Positions 17,372 to 24,688 of a stretch of DNA of 64,000 bases are shown piece by piece. Every line of letters starts with the position of its first letter. The first letter of the stretch is position 1. Source of the stretch: Massilia sp. Root351. Its GTDB lineage: Bacteria; Pseudomonadota; Gammaproteobacteria; Burkholderiales; Burkholderiaceae_D. A model generated the notes under the pieces. That model was not told the origin of the DNA. It did not search any database and saw nothing but the letters and a program-made list of their open reading frames with translations. The stretch lies in assembly GCF_001425045.1 (NCBI RefSeq), contig NZ_LMDJ01000001.1:435859-499858 (forward strand), given 5' to 3'. The translations under genes and the position numbers were made by a program.

Positions 17372-17947
17372 TCAGGATGCGCGCTTGCGTGCCAGCGCCC
17401 CCACCAGGGCCAGGCCGGCCAGCAGCATGCCGTAGGTTTCGGGCTCGGGGATGGCGGGCACGTTCAGCGACATCAGGCTGCCCACCTTGTCCGGGCTGTC
17501 GCCCTCGTACATGCCGACCTTCAGGTGCGGCGACGTGAAGTCTTGCGTGCCGCCGGTGAAGGTGAACTCGAACACCATATCGTCCGTCAGCGCCAGGTGC
17601 GAGCCGAAGGCGCAGATTTTCATGGGGTTGGCGCCGTTGACGCAGCCGTTGGCGGACAGCTCGTTGTTGTTGATCGTCCAACTGAGGCCACCGGGTGGCG
17701 CCGCCGTCAGCGATACGCTGCTGAACGAGCCAACGTCCTTTATGCCGAGCATGCCCAGCGTGGTGGCGGTGGACCAGTCGCCGGTGGGATTGGCGGCGTC
17801 GATTTCGAGGCGCAGCACGTTTGCCATGAAGGAAGTCGTGAAGGTGACGCCCTGGAACTCCAGGACGCCCGCGTTGGCGTTGCCCGCCATGCCGAGACAG
17901 GCCGCAAGCGCCACGGGCGCTACGATGCGTTTGAGAATTGAAGACAT
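17372..17947 (-). CDS. PEP-CTERM sorted secreted protein
   Basis: 191 residues. A signal peptide (IVAPVALAACLGMAGNANA) is followed by a secreted beta-rich body with a Cys pair (NGCVNG, MKICAFG) and a C-terminal PEP-CTERM signal, IPEPETYGMLLAGLALVGAL, then a basic ARKR. Such proteins are cut by exosortase and are typical of bacteria that make exopolysaccharide. No exosortase gene is in this window. The body is a lineage-specific sequence with no recognised function. AAAGGAG precedes the ATG at 17947. Confidence 0.88.
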   Translation of the reverse strand: MSSILKRIVAPVALAACLGMAGNANAGVLEFQGVTFTTSFMANVLRLEIDAANPTGDWSTATTLGMLGIKDVGSFSSVSLTAAPPGGLSWTINNNELSANGCVNGANPMKICAFGSHLALTDDMVFEFTFTGGTQDFTSPHLKVGMYEGDSPDKVGSLMSLNVPAIPEPETYGMLLAGLALVGALARKRAS

Positions 17948-18073
17948 GTGTTGCTCCTTTCTGGAATCGATGTGGGACTGCGCCTTAATAAATATCACGC
18001 AGCTAGTGAGCACAATGTCGAAAAACGCAAACACGGCTCACTTAAGCCAAGAGTTGTTTGCTAATATTTCCGC

Positions 18074-18625
18074 ATGACAGAACGCCTCGGCCCCATTCCC
18101 TTCGCAGAGCTCTCGCCGCAGCAGCAAGCCGCCGCCCAAGCCATCATCGACGGCCCGCGCGGCGCGCTGTACGGCCCCTTCGTGCCCTTGATACGCAGCC
18201 CGGAGCTGATGGAATGCGCGCAGCGCATGGGCGAATACCTGCGCTACCGCAGCGCCATCGGCACGCGCCTGTCGGAATTGGCCATCCTGGTGACGGCGCG
18301 GCAGTGGGACCAGCAGGTGGAGTGGGCGATCCACGCGCCGATCGCGCTGCAGGAAGGGATCAGCCCCGCCATGGTGGAGGCGATCGCCGGGCGGCGCCGG
18401 CCCGACGCCATGATGGACGACGAGGCGCTGGTGCACGACTTCTGTGTGGAACTGCACAGGAACAAGCGGGTGTGCGACGCCACCTACAGCGCCGCATTGG
18501 CGCGCTTCGGCGAGCACGGGGTGGTGGATTTGATGGGGTTGAACGGCTACTACACGTTCCTGGCGATGGTGATGAATGCCGCGCAGTCGGCAGCGCCGCT
18601 GTCGGGCGTGGCGCCGCTGCCCTAG
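18074..18625 (+). CDS. carboxymuconolactone decarboxylase/AhpD-like protein
   Basis: 183 residues. The AhpD-like all-helical fold is seen in LSELAILVTARQWDQQVEWA and HAPIALQEGISPAMVEAI. The usual CxxC peroxidase pair is absent, so an AhpD-type disulfide role is unlikely; gamma-carboxymuconolactone decarboxylase-like chemistry or another function is more probable. It is divergent from the PEP-CTERM gene across 126 bases, and the ribosome-binding site is weak. Confidence 0.75.
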   Translation: MTERLGPIPFAELSPQQQAAAQAIIDGPRGALYGPFVPLIRSPELMECAQRMGEYLRYRSAIGTRLSELAILVTARQWDQQVEWAIHAPIALQEGISPAMVEAIAGRRRPDAMMDDEALVHDFCVELHRNKRVCDATYSAALARFGEHGVVDLMGLNGYYTFLAMVMNAAQSAAPLSGVAPLP

Positions 18626-18655
18626 CTGCGGGCTTGGCGGCGCGGCATTGGCGGC

Positions 18656-18931
18656 TTATTGCGGTGCCAGGCCGCGGGTTACCACGTCGGCGACAACTTC
18701 GTTGAGGTCTTTGCCGCTGTCTTTGGCCAGCGCTTGCAGCTGCGCCACCAGGTCGCTATTGAGCTTGACGGCGAAGGGCACGAGGCCCAGCGCCTGGTCG
18801 CGGCGGCGCTGTTCGCGCTTGTCCACCACCTCGCCGGCGGCGCCGGTGTTGCCGAATCCGGCCGCGCCAGGGGCAACCATCTTGCCCATCAACTTCTTGG
18901 CGTCGCTTTTTGCCATGCCGGTTTTCTTCAT
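18656..18931 (-). CDS. small conserved-looking protein, 91 aa
   Basis: A 91-residue basic protein. The N-terminus (KSDAKKLMGKMVAPGAAGFG) is flexible. The C-terminal helix pair (VPFAVKLNSDLVAQLQALA, then DLNEVVADVVTRGLA) resembles a ribbon-helix-helix dimer: a short strand with alternating residues, then two helices. It may bind DNA or act as a small regulator, but this is inference. It lies 27 bases after the esterase gene on the same strand, so it is probably the last gene of the yjgA-mogA-esterase unit. An alternative ATG five codons in is equally possible. Confidence 0.6.
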   Translation of the reverse strand: MKKTGMAKSDAKKLMGKMVAPGAAGFGNTGAAGEVVDKREQRRRDQALGLVPFAVKLNSDLVAQLQALAKDSGKDLNEVVADVVTRGLAPQ

Positions 18932-18958
18932 TTTCTGCTTTCAGTGGTACTGCGGGGG

Positions 18959-19627
18959 TTAGGCCAGGACCTTCTTCAGCCATGCGCTGATGTGCACAAC
19001 CTCTTCCTGGCACAGCGAGTGCTGCATGTAGTAGTCGTGCCATTCCACCTGGTAGCCCAGCTTGGCCAGCAGGTCGCGCGAGGCCTCGGCGCGGGCCACC
19101 GGGATCACCGGGTCCATACGGCCGTGCACCATGAAGACCGGCACTTGCAGGCTGGCTTCGCTGCGCTCGGCGGCGACCTTGTCGGCCAGCGGCACATAGC
19201 CGGACAGGCACATCAGGCCAGCCAGCTTTTCAGGGTGGCGCAAGCCTGCCTGCAGGGTCATGGCGCAGCCTTGCGAGAAGCCGGCCAGGATGATGCGGTG
19301 GGCCGGGATGCCGCGCGCTTTTTCGCGCGCGATCAGTGCTTCCACCTGCAGCTGCGAGGCGCGCAGGCCTTTTTCATCTTCCTGGCGGCCCAGGTCGGTG
19401 TGGACGATGTCGTACCAGGAGCGCATCACGTAGCCGTTGTTGATGGTCACCGGCATGGTGTTCGCATGCGGAAAGATGAAGCGGATGGCGGGCAGGCCGT
19501 CCAGGTCCAGCTCATTTACCATGGGCACGAAGTCGTTGCCGTCGGCGCCCAGGCCATGCATCCAGATGATGGACACGGTCGGGTTCGTGCCCGATTCGAT
19601 TTCGATGTTTTCCAGCAGTGCGGTCAT
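18959..19627 (-). CDS. carboxylesterase/phospholipase family alpha/beta hydrolase
   Basis: 222 residues, the bacterial homologue of acyl-protein thioesterase/carboxylesterase II. The triad is Ser118 in AGFSQGCAMT, Asp in HGRMDPVIP and His in YMQHSLCQEE. The oxyanion region is IIWMHGLGADGNDF. It is cytosolic, with a GAGG site before ATG. It follows mogA by 9 bases and therefore likely shares an operon with yjgA and mogA. Confidence 0.9.
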   Translation of the reverse strand: MTALLENIEIESGTNPTVSIIWMHGLGADGNDFVPMVNELDLDGLPAIRFIFPHANTMPVTINNGYVMRSWYDIVHTDLGRQEDEKGLRASQLQVEALIAREKARGIPAHRIILAGFSQGCAMTLQAGLRHPEKLAGLMCLSGYVPLADKVAAERSEASLQVPVFMVHGRMDPVIPVARAEASRDLLAKLGYQVEWHDYYMQHSLCQEEVVHISAWLKKVLA

Positions 19628-19636
19628 TGCAAATCC

Positions 19637-20248
19637 TCAGGCAGGCTTGATTGCCGATTTGGGGCGGAATGCCTTGCATACCGCCGGATTGGTTTCCATG
19701 TAGGGGCCGCCGATCAGGTCCACGCAGTAAGGCACGGCCGCGAAGATGCCGCCCACCAGCTGCTTGCCGTCGGCGTCCTTCAAGCCTTCCAGGGTTTCCT
19801 TGATGGCTTTCGGCTGGCCGGGCAGGTTCATCACCAGCGCGGCGTGGCCATCGATCTCGCGGATCACGGCGGTCTGGCGCGACAGGATGGCGGTTGGCAC
19901 GAACTGCAGGCTGATCTGGCGCATCTGCTCGCCGAAGCCGGGCATTTCCTTGGTGCCGATGGCCAGCGTGGCCTCCGGCGTCACGTCGCGCCGCGCAGGG
20001 CCGGTGCCGCCGGTGGTCAGCACCAGGTGGCAGCGGGCGGTGTCGACCAGTTCCACCAGCGTCGCTTCGATCTGCGCGCGCTCGTCGGGAATCAAGCGGG
20101 TTTCGACGCGGAAGGGCGTCGTCAGCGCGCACGCCAGCCATTCCTGCAGCGCGGGCAGGCCCTGGTCTTCATAGACGCCGCCGCTGGCGCGGTCGGACAC
20201 CGACACCAGGCCGATCACCAGCACCGGCGCTGCCACGTCACTCGTCAT
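19637..20248 (-). CDS. mogA: molybdopterin adenylyltransferase
   Basis: 203 residues. MogA activates molybdopterin by adenylation before molybdenum insertion. Family features: VSVSDRASGGVYEDQGLPAL, the nucleotide-binding LVLTTGGTGPARRDVTPEA, and GFGEQMRQISLQFVP with LSRQTAVI. The ATG at 20248 overlaps the end of yjgA by 11 bases (the ATG lies within the last codons GATGACGAGTGA), which supports this start and translational coupling. Confidence 0.92.
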   Translation of the reverse strand: MTSDVAAPVLVIGLVSVSDRASGGVYEDQGLPALQEWLACALTTPFRVETRLIPDERAQIEATLVELVDTARCHLVLTTGGTGPARRDVTPEATLAIGTKEMPGFGEQMRQISLQFVPTAILSRQTAVIREIDGHAALVMNLPGQPKAIKETLEGLKDADGKQLVGGIFAAVPYCVDLIGGPYMETNPAVCKAFRPKSAIKPA

Positions 20249-20843
20249 CTTCTTCGCTGTCCTCATCCTCGGCGTCGGCATCGTCGGCCTTGGCTTTGCG
20301 GTGCTTGGCGTCGACCTGCTTCAGGATCTGGAAGATCTCGCGGTAAGCCTTGGGCGGCTTGTTCTCGGCCTGCTCCTTGCGGGCGTTGCGGATCAGGGTG
20401 CGCAGGTGCTGCACGTCCAGTTCCGGGTTCTCCGACAGCAGCGTGGTGAGCGCGTTGTCGTCGGCCAGCAGCTTGTCGCGGCGGCGTTCCAGCGCGTGCA
20501 TGGCGGCCGTGTCGGCCTTGGACGCGCCTTTCCAGCCCTCGATGGTGCGCTGGATGACGGCCACTTCTTCCTCGTCCAGGGTGCGCATCTTCTTGCCCAC
20601 GAACTGCATCGCGCGGCGGCGGCCTTCGTGATTAGTGATAGTTTGGCAAGTCAGGATGGCCTCTTTCACGTCCTCCGGCATGGGGACGCGCTTGACGCGG
20701 TCGCGCGGGGCTTCCACCAGCTCGGCGCCGAGCGCCTGCAGGGCGTCGGACTGGCGCTTGAGTTCGGTTTTAGATGGGCGCTCGTATTCTTGTTCGAACT
20801 CGGAAGATTGGAAGCCGACGGCGCCCCGGTTTGCATTTGGCAT
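20238..20843 (-). CDS. yjgA: ribosome-associated protein YjgA (DarP, DUF615)
   Basis: 201 residues. YjgA/DarP helps late 50S subunit assembly. Family features: RPSKTELKRQSDALQALGAE, the VKEAILTCQTITNHEGRRR core and the helical ELDVQHLRTLIRNARKEQAEN stretch. The C-terminus is a long acidic tail (DEDSEEDDE). The ATG at 20843 gives the normal N-terminus. It is divergent from pmbA, a neighbour pair conserved in many betaproteobacteria. Confidence 0.92.
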   Translation of the reverse strand: MPNANRGAVGFQSSEFEQEYERPSKTELKRQSDALQALGAELVEAPRDRVKRVPMPEDVKEAILTCQTITNHEGRRRAMQFVGKKMRTLDEEEVAVIQRTIEGWKGASKADTAAMHALERRRDKLLADDNALTTLLSENPELDVQHLRTLIRNARKEQAENKPPKAYREIFQILKQVDAKHRKAKADDADAEDEDSEEDDE

Positions 20844-20936
20844 GATAACTGTGAGGCAGGGCATGAACCCGGCCTGTAAAAACTGTAAACGACTGCTATG
20901 ATAACTGTTTTAACGGTCACCCGAAGAAAACACCAC

Positions 20937-22289
20937 ATGAGCGACTCCGCATTTAGCCACAGCCAGGATCAATTGAAGCAGCTTGCACGCGACGTTTTGG
21001 CGTACGCGCGCGAGAAGGGCGGCACCGATGCCGCCGTCGAGATCAGCGAGGGCAGCGGCTTGTCCGTCTCTGTGCGCAAGGCGAAAATCGAAACCATCGA
21101 GCAAAACCGCGACAAGGGCCTGGGCGTGACCGTGTTCATCGGCCAGAAGCGCGGCAACGCCAGCACCTCGGACTTTTCGCCGGCCTCGCTGCGCGCCACC
21201 GTGGACGCGGCTTACAACATCGCCAATTTCACCGCCGACGACGACTGCGCCGGCCTGGCCGACGAGGACATGCTGGAGAAGAACCCGCGCGACCTGCAGC
21301 TGTACTACCCGTGGCTGATCTCCACCGAAGAGGCGGTGGCGCTGGCGCAGCGCGCCGAAGCGGCCGCCTTCGAGGTGGACCCGCGCATCACCAACAGCGA
21401 AGGCGCCGGCGTGCACGTGCAGCAGTCGCACTTCGTGTCGGCCAACTCGCGCGGCTTCATCGGCGGCTACCCGTACTCGCGCCACACCCTGTCGGTGGCG
21501 CCGATCGCCGGCAAGGGCGCCAAGATGCAGCGCGACGACTGGTACAGCTCGGTGCGCGACGCCGCCAGGATGGCCGCGCCCGAAGCCATCGGCCGCTACG
21601 CCGCCGAGCGCGCGCTGGCGCGCCTGAACGCGCGCAAGCTCGACACCCGCACTTGCCCGGTGCTGTTCGAAGCGCCGCTGGCGGCCGGCCTGCTGGGCGC
21701 CTTCGTCCAGGCCACCTCGGGCGGCGCGCTGTACCGCAAGTCCACCTTCCTGCTCGACAGCCTGGGCCGGTCGGCCTTCCCGTCGCATATCCAGATCAAG
21801 GAAGACCCGCACGTGATCGGCGCGGTCGGCTCGGCCCCGTTCGACGAGGAAGGCGTGCGCACCCAGCGCCGCGACGTGGTCAAGGACGGCGTGGTGCAGG
21901 GCTACTTCCTGTCGACCTACTCGGCGCGCAAGCTGGGCATGCAAACCACCGGCAACGCGGGCGGCTCGCACAACCTGTCGATGACGTCCTCGCTGACGAA
22001 GAAAAACGACGATTTCGTGGCCATGCTGAAGAAGATGGGCACCGGCCTGCTGGTGACCGAACTGATGGGCCAGGGCACCAACTACGTGACCGGCGACTAC
22101 TCGCGCGGCGCGTCCGGCTACTGGGTGGAAAACGGCGTGATCCAGTACCCGGTGGAGGAGATCACCATCGCCGGCAACATGAAAGAGATGTTCCAGCAAA
22201 TAGTCGGTATCGGCTCGGACGTACTGGTGCGCGGCACCAAGCAGACCGGTTCCATCCTGATCGAAAAAATGGTTGTTGCAGGAAGCTAA
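20937..22289 (+). CDS. pmbA: metalloprotease PmbA (TldE)
   Basis: 450 residues, full family length. PmbA (TldE) acts with TldD to trim peptides such as microcin B17 and to degrade CcdA. Conserved parts are ISEGSGLSVSVRKAKIETIE, KGLGVTVFIGQKRG, the central SANSRGFIGGYPYSRH and the C-terminal MGQGTNYVTGDYSRGASGYW with GNMKEMFQQIVGIG. The metal site is in the TldD partner, whose gene is not in this window. The ATG at 20937 is chosen by family length. Confidence 0.93.
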   Translation: MSDSAFSHSQDQLKQLARDVLAYAREKGGTDAAVEISEGSGLSVSVRKAKIETIEQNRDKGLGVTVFIGQKRGNASTSDFSPASLRATVDAAYNIANFTADDDCAGLADEDMLEKNPRDLQLYYPWLISTEEAVALAQRAEAAAFEVDPRITNSEGAGVHVQQSHFVSANSRGFIGGYPYSRHTLSVAPIAGKGAKMQRDDWYSSVRDAARMAAPEAIGRYAAERALARLNARKLDTRTCPVLFEAPLAAGLLGAFVQATSGGALYRKSTFLLDSLGRSAFPSHIQIKEDPHVIGAVGSAPFDEEGVRTQRRDVVKDGVVQGYFLSTYSARKLGMQTTGNAGGSHNLSMTSSLTKKNDDFVAMLKKMGTGLLVTELMGQGTNYVTGDYSRGASGYWVENGVIQYPVEEITIAGNMKEMFQQIVGIGSDVLVRGTKQTGSILIEKMVVAGS

Positions 22290-22296
22290 TTTCCCG

Positions 22297-22325
22297 TTGC
22301 AAGCTTGCCCACGTTTCCATACACT
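22297..22325 (+). promoter_or_regulatory. promoter of the first TRAP binding-protein gene
   Basis: TTGCAA (22297-22302), 17 bases, TACACT (22320-22325). The -35 box is part of the palindrome GCAAGCTTGC. The same hexamers, spacing and CAAGCTTG element occur before the second TRAP gene at 28337-28365, which strengthens both calls. Confidence 0.75.
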
Positions 22326-22361
22326 GTCCCCGGCATATTAAAAAAACCTAGGAGACAATGT

Positions 22362-23450
22362 ATGGAACGCCGTTCATTCATGACCAAGGCCGCTGTCGGC
22401 GCCACCGCAGGCATCATCGCCGCCCCGGCCCTGGCGCAGTCGCTGCCCACCATCAACTGGCGCCTGGCGTCCAGCTTCCCCAAATCGCTGGACACCATCT
22501 TCGGCGCCGCCGACACCTTCACCAAGCGCGTCTCCCAGCTCACCGGCGGCAAGTTCAACATCCGCTCGTTCGCCGGCGGCGAAATCGTGCCCGGCCTGCA
22601 GGTGATGGACGCGGTGCAAGCCGGCACCGTCGAGTGCGGCCACAGTGCCTCCTACTACTACTTCGGCAAGGACGCCACCTTCGCCTTCGACTGCGCGGTG
22701 CCGTTCGGCCTGACCTCGCGCCAGCACACCGCCTGGTACGACCAGGGCGGCGGCCGCGAGCTGACCCGCGAATTCTTCAAGGGCTACGGCATCATCAACT
22801 TCCTGGGAGGTAACTCCGGCACCCAGATGGGCGGCTGGTTCCGCAAGGAAGTCAAATCCGTGGCCGACCTGAAAGGCACCAAGATGCGCGTGGGCGGCTT
22901 CGCCGGCAAGGTGCTCGAGCGCCTGGGCCTGGTGCCGCAGCAGCTGGCCGGCGGCGACATCTACCCGGCGCTGGAAAAAGGCACCATCGACGCGGCCGAA
23001 TGGGTCGGCCCGTACGACGACGAAAAGCTCGGCTTCCACAAGGTGGCGCCGTTCTACTACGCGCCGGGCTGGTGGGAGGCGGGCGCCTCGTTCTCGTTCT
23101 ACGTCAACATCAAGGAATGGGAAAAGCTGCCCAAGGAATACCAGGCCGCGATCGAGTGCGCCTCGTACGAAGCGCACGTGGTGATGCAGGCCGAATACGA
23201 CTTCCGCAACCCGACCGCGCTGGCGAAACTGCTGAAGGGCGGCGTCAAGCTGCGCAACTTCCCGAAAGACATGATGGACGCCTGCTACAAGGCCGCCAAC
23301 GACGTCATGAACGAAGAGGCGGCACGCAACGCCAAGTTCGCCAAGATCTACGAGCCATGGAAAAAGTTCCGCCAGGACCAGAACCAGTGGGCCTCGGTGG
23401 CCGAAGCGACAATGCAGAACTTCCTCATCAGCGCCGGCCGCGGCAAGTAA
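22362..23450 (+). CDS. TRAP transporter solute-binding protein (DctP type), copy 1
   Basis: 362 residues. Periplasmic receptor of a tripartite ATP-independent transporter, usually for carboxylates or keto acids. It has a twin-arginine-like signal (MERRSFMTKAA ... APALAQ). Typical core features are WRLASSFPKSLDTI, GGEIVPGLQVMDAVQAGTVE and the EKGTIDAAEWVGPYDDEKLG motif of the family that binds 2-keto acids or mannonate-type ligands. No DctQ or DctM permease gene lies nearby. GGAGAC precedes ATG. A paralogue of the same length is 6 kb downstream. Confidence 0.92.
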   Translation: MERRSFMTKAAVGATAGIIAAPALAQSLPTINWRLASSFPKSLDTIFGAADTFTKRVSQLTGGKFNIRSFAGGEIVPGLQVMDAVQAGTVECGHSASYYYFGKDATFAFDCAVPFGLTSRQHTAWYDQGGGRELTREFFKGYGIINFLGGNSGTQMGGWFRKEVKSVADLKGTKMRVGGFAGKVLERLGLVPQQLAGGDIYPALEKGTIDAAEWVGPYDDEKLGFHKVAPFYYAPGWWEAGASFSFYVNIKEWEKLPKEYQAAIECASYEAHVVMQAEYDFRNPTALAKLLKGGVKLRNFPKDMMDACYKAANDVMNEEAARNAKFAKIYEPWKKFRQDQNQWASVAEATMQNFLISAGRGK

Positions 23451-23470
23451 CTTAATTCCGCACATTTTGC

Positions 23471-24601
23471 TTATCGGCAAAGAGTGCTCTGGGGCTGGCC
23501 ACAGGTGATCAGGCGGGCGACGTCGGGGTTGTCGAGGTAGCGCACGTGGGCGTCGACGGGATTTTCGAAGGCGCCGAACCAGGTGCGGGCGTTGGATACC
23601 AGCACGTTGTGCACCGCCACGCCCGGGCGTTCGTACTTTTCCTTGAGCAGCGTGTAGGACAGCAGATCGTTCGGGTCGGTGAAGGCCAGCAGCGTCAGGC
23701 CGGCGATGGCGGCCGGTGCTTCCGATGCCGCCGGTGCCGGGGCGCCGGCGCTGCGCGGGCGGCGCCGCTCCAGCACGCGCTGCAGGCTGTCCTGCGGCAG
23801 CGCGCGGCGGCCCACTTCCAGCGGCAGCCCCTGGTCGGCCAGGCCCAGGATGGGAATCTGGTTGGCCGCCATCACCAGGTAGGCCAGGCGGTCCAGCGTT
23901 TGCTGGGCGGCTTCCGCTGCTCTTGTCGCCCCGGGTGCGGCGCCGCGTTCGTCCAGCATGCTGCTCAGCGTGTCGAACAGGATCTTGCTGCCCAGGCTTT
24001 CCGCGATCACCACCAGCGGCGCATCCGGCGCCGCGCCTGCCGTGGCGCGCAGCACCGCGTCGCGCATGCGCTGCTGGATCTGGCCGCGCGCTTCGCCCTG
24101 GTAGATCAGCGCATCGGGCAGGCAGTCGTCCATCAGCCGGTCCTTCACCCGGGCGTTGACGCCGGCGCGCTGCGGCGCGTAGGGCGGGCTGCCCTGGCAG
24201 ACGGGGGATTTGTCGGTCTGGTCGTAGCACAGCTGCTGCTTGAGGGGCGTGGTCAGCGGCGACCAGATCAGCGACTGGAAGCGGACCGCGCCGTCGCCGG
24301 CGGGCACGGTGGCGGGGATGATCTCGATCTGCCCCGGCGCGGCCCTGGACAGCGCCGGGGCGGCCGGCGGCAGGTGGGCGGCCAGCGCGCTGCCGAGCTG
24401 CCGCACGGTCTCCTTGGCCCAGCTGGCGTCGTGCGTGCACATGCCGTGCACCAGCAGCACGTCGACCCGGTGGCCGGGCGTGTGTTCGACAAAATGGGCC
24501 AGGCCCGGAAAGGTGGTGCCCGCTTCCATGAACTGCGCGGGGCGGTAGGGCATGCTGCAGGCGGACAGGCACAGCAGGGACAACAGCATCGGTTTTTTCA
24601 T
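23471..24601 (-). CDS. hydrolase-like lipoprotein, unknown function
   Basis: 376 residues after a GGAGAACGCC site. The signal ends at the lipobox LSAC. The body looks like an alpha/beta hydrolase: an oxyanion segment VDVLLVHGMCTHDASWA, then a nucleophile-like elbow VVIAESLGSKILFD, with Ser in ESLGSK (not the usual GxSxG). A middle insertion carries Cys-rich loops (CYDQTDKSPVCQG). It may be an envelope lipase or thioesterase; this is inference. It lies 87 bases after the TonB-dependent receptor on the same strand and may be co-transcribed. Confidence 0.65.
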   Translation of the reverse strand: MKKPMLLSLLCLSACSMPYRPAQFMEAGTTFPGLAHFVEHTPGHRVDVLLVHGMCTHDASWAKETVRQLGSALAAHLPPAAPALSRAAPGQIEIIPATVPAGDGAVRFQSLIWSPLTTPLKQQLCYDQTDKSPVCQGSPPYAPQRAGVNARVKDRLMDDCLPDALIYQGEARGQIQQRMRDAVLRATAGAAPDAPLVVIAESLGSKILFDTLSSMLDERGAAPGATRAAEAAQQTLDRLAYLVMAANQIPILGLADQGLPLEVGRRALPQDSLQRVLERRRPRSAGAPAPAASEAPAAIAGLTLLAFTDPNDLLSYTLLKEKYERPGVAVHNVLVSNARTWFGAFENPVDAHVRYLDNPDVARLITCGQPQSTLCR

Positions 24602-24688
24602 GGCGTTCTCCAAGCAAGGCGCTGGAGACCATGATCTGCGCAGGCGCACGCCGCCGCAAGCATAAACTCGCGGCGGGCTTGTGCTACA

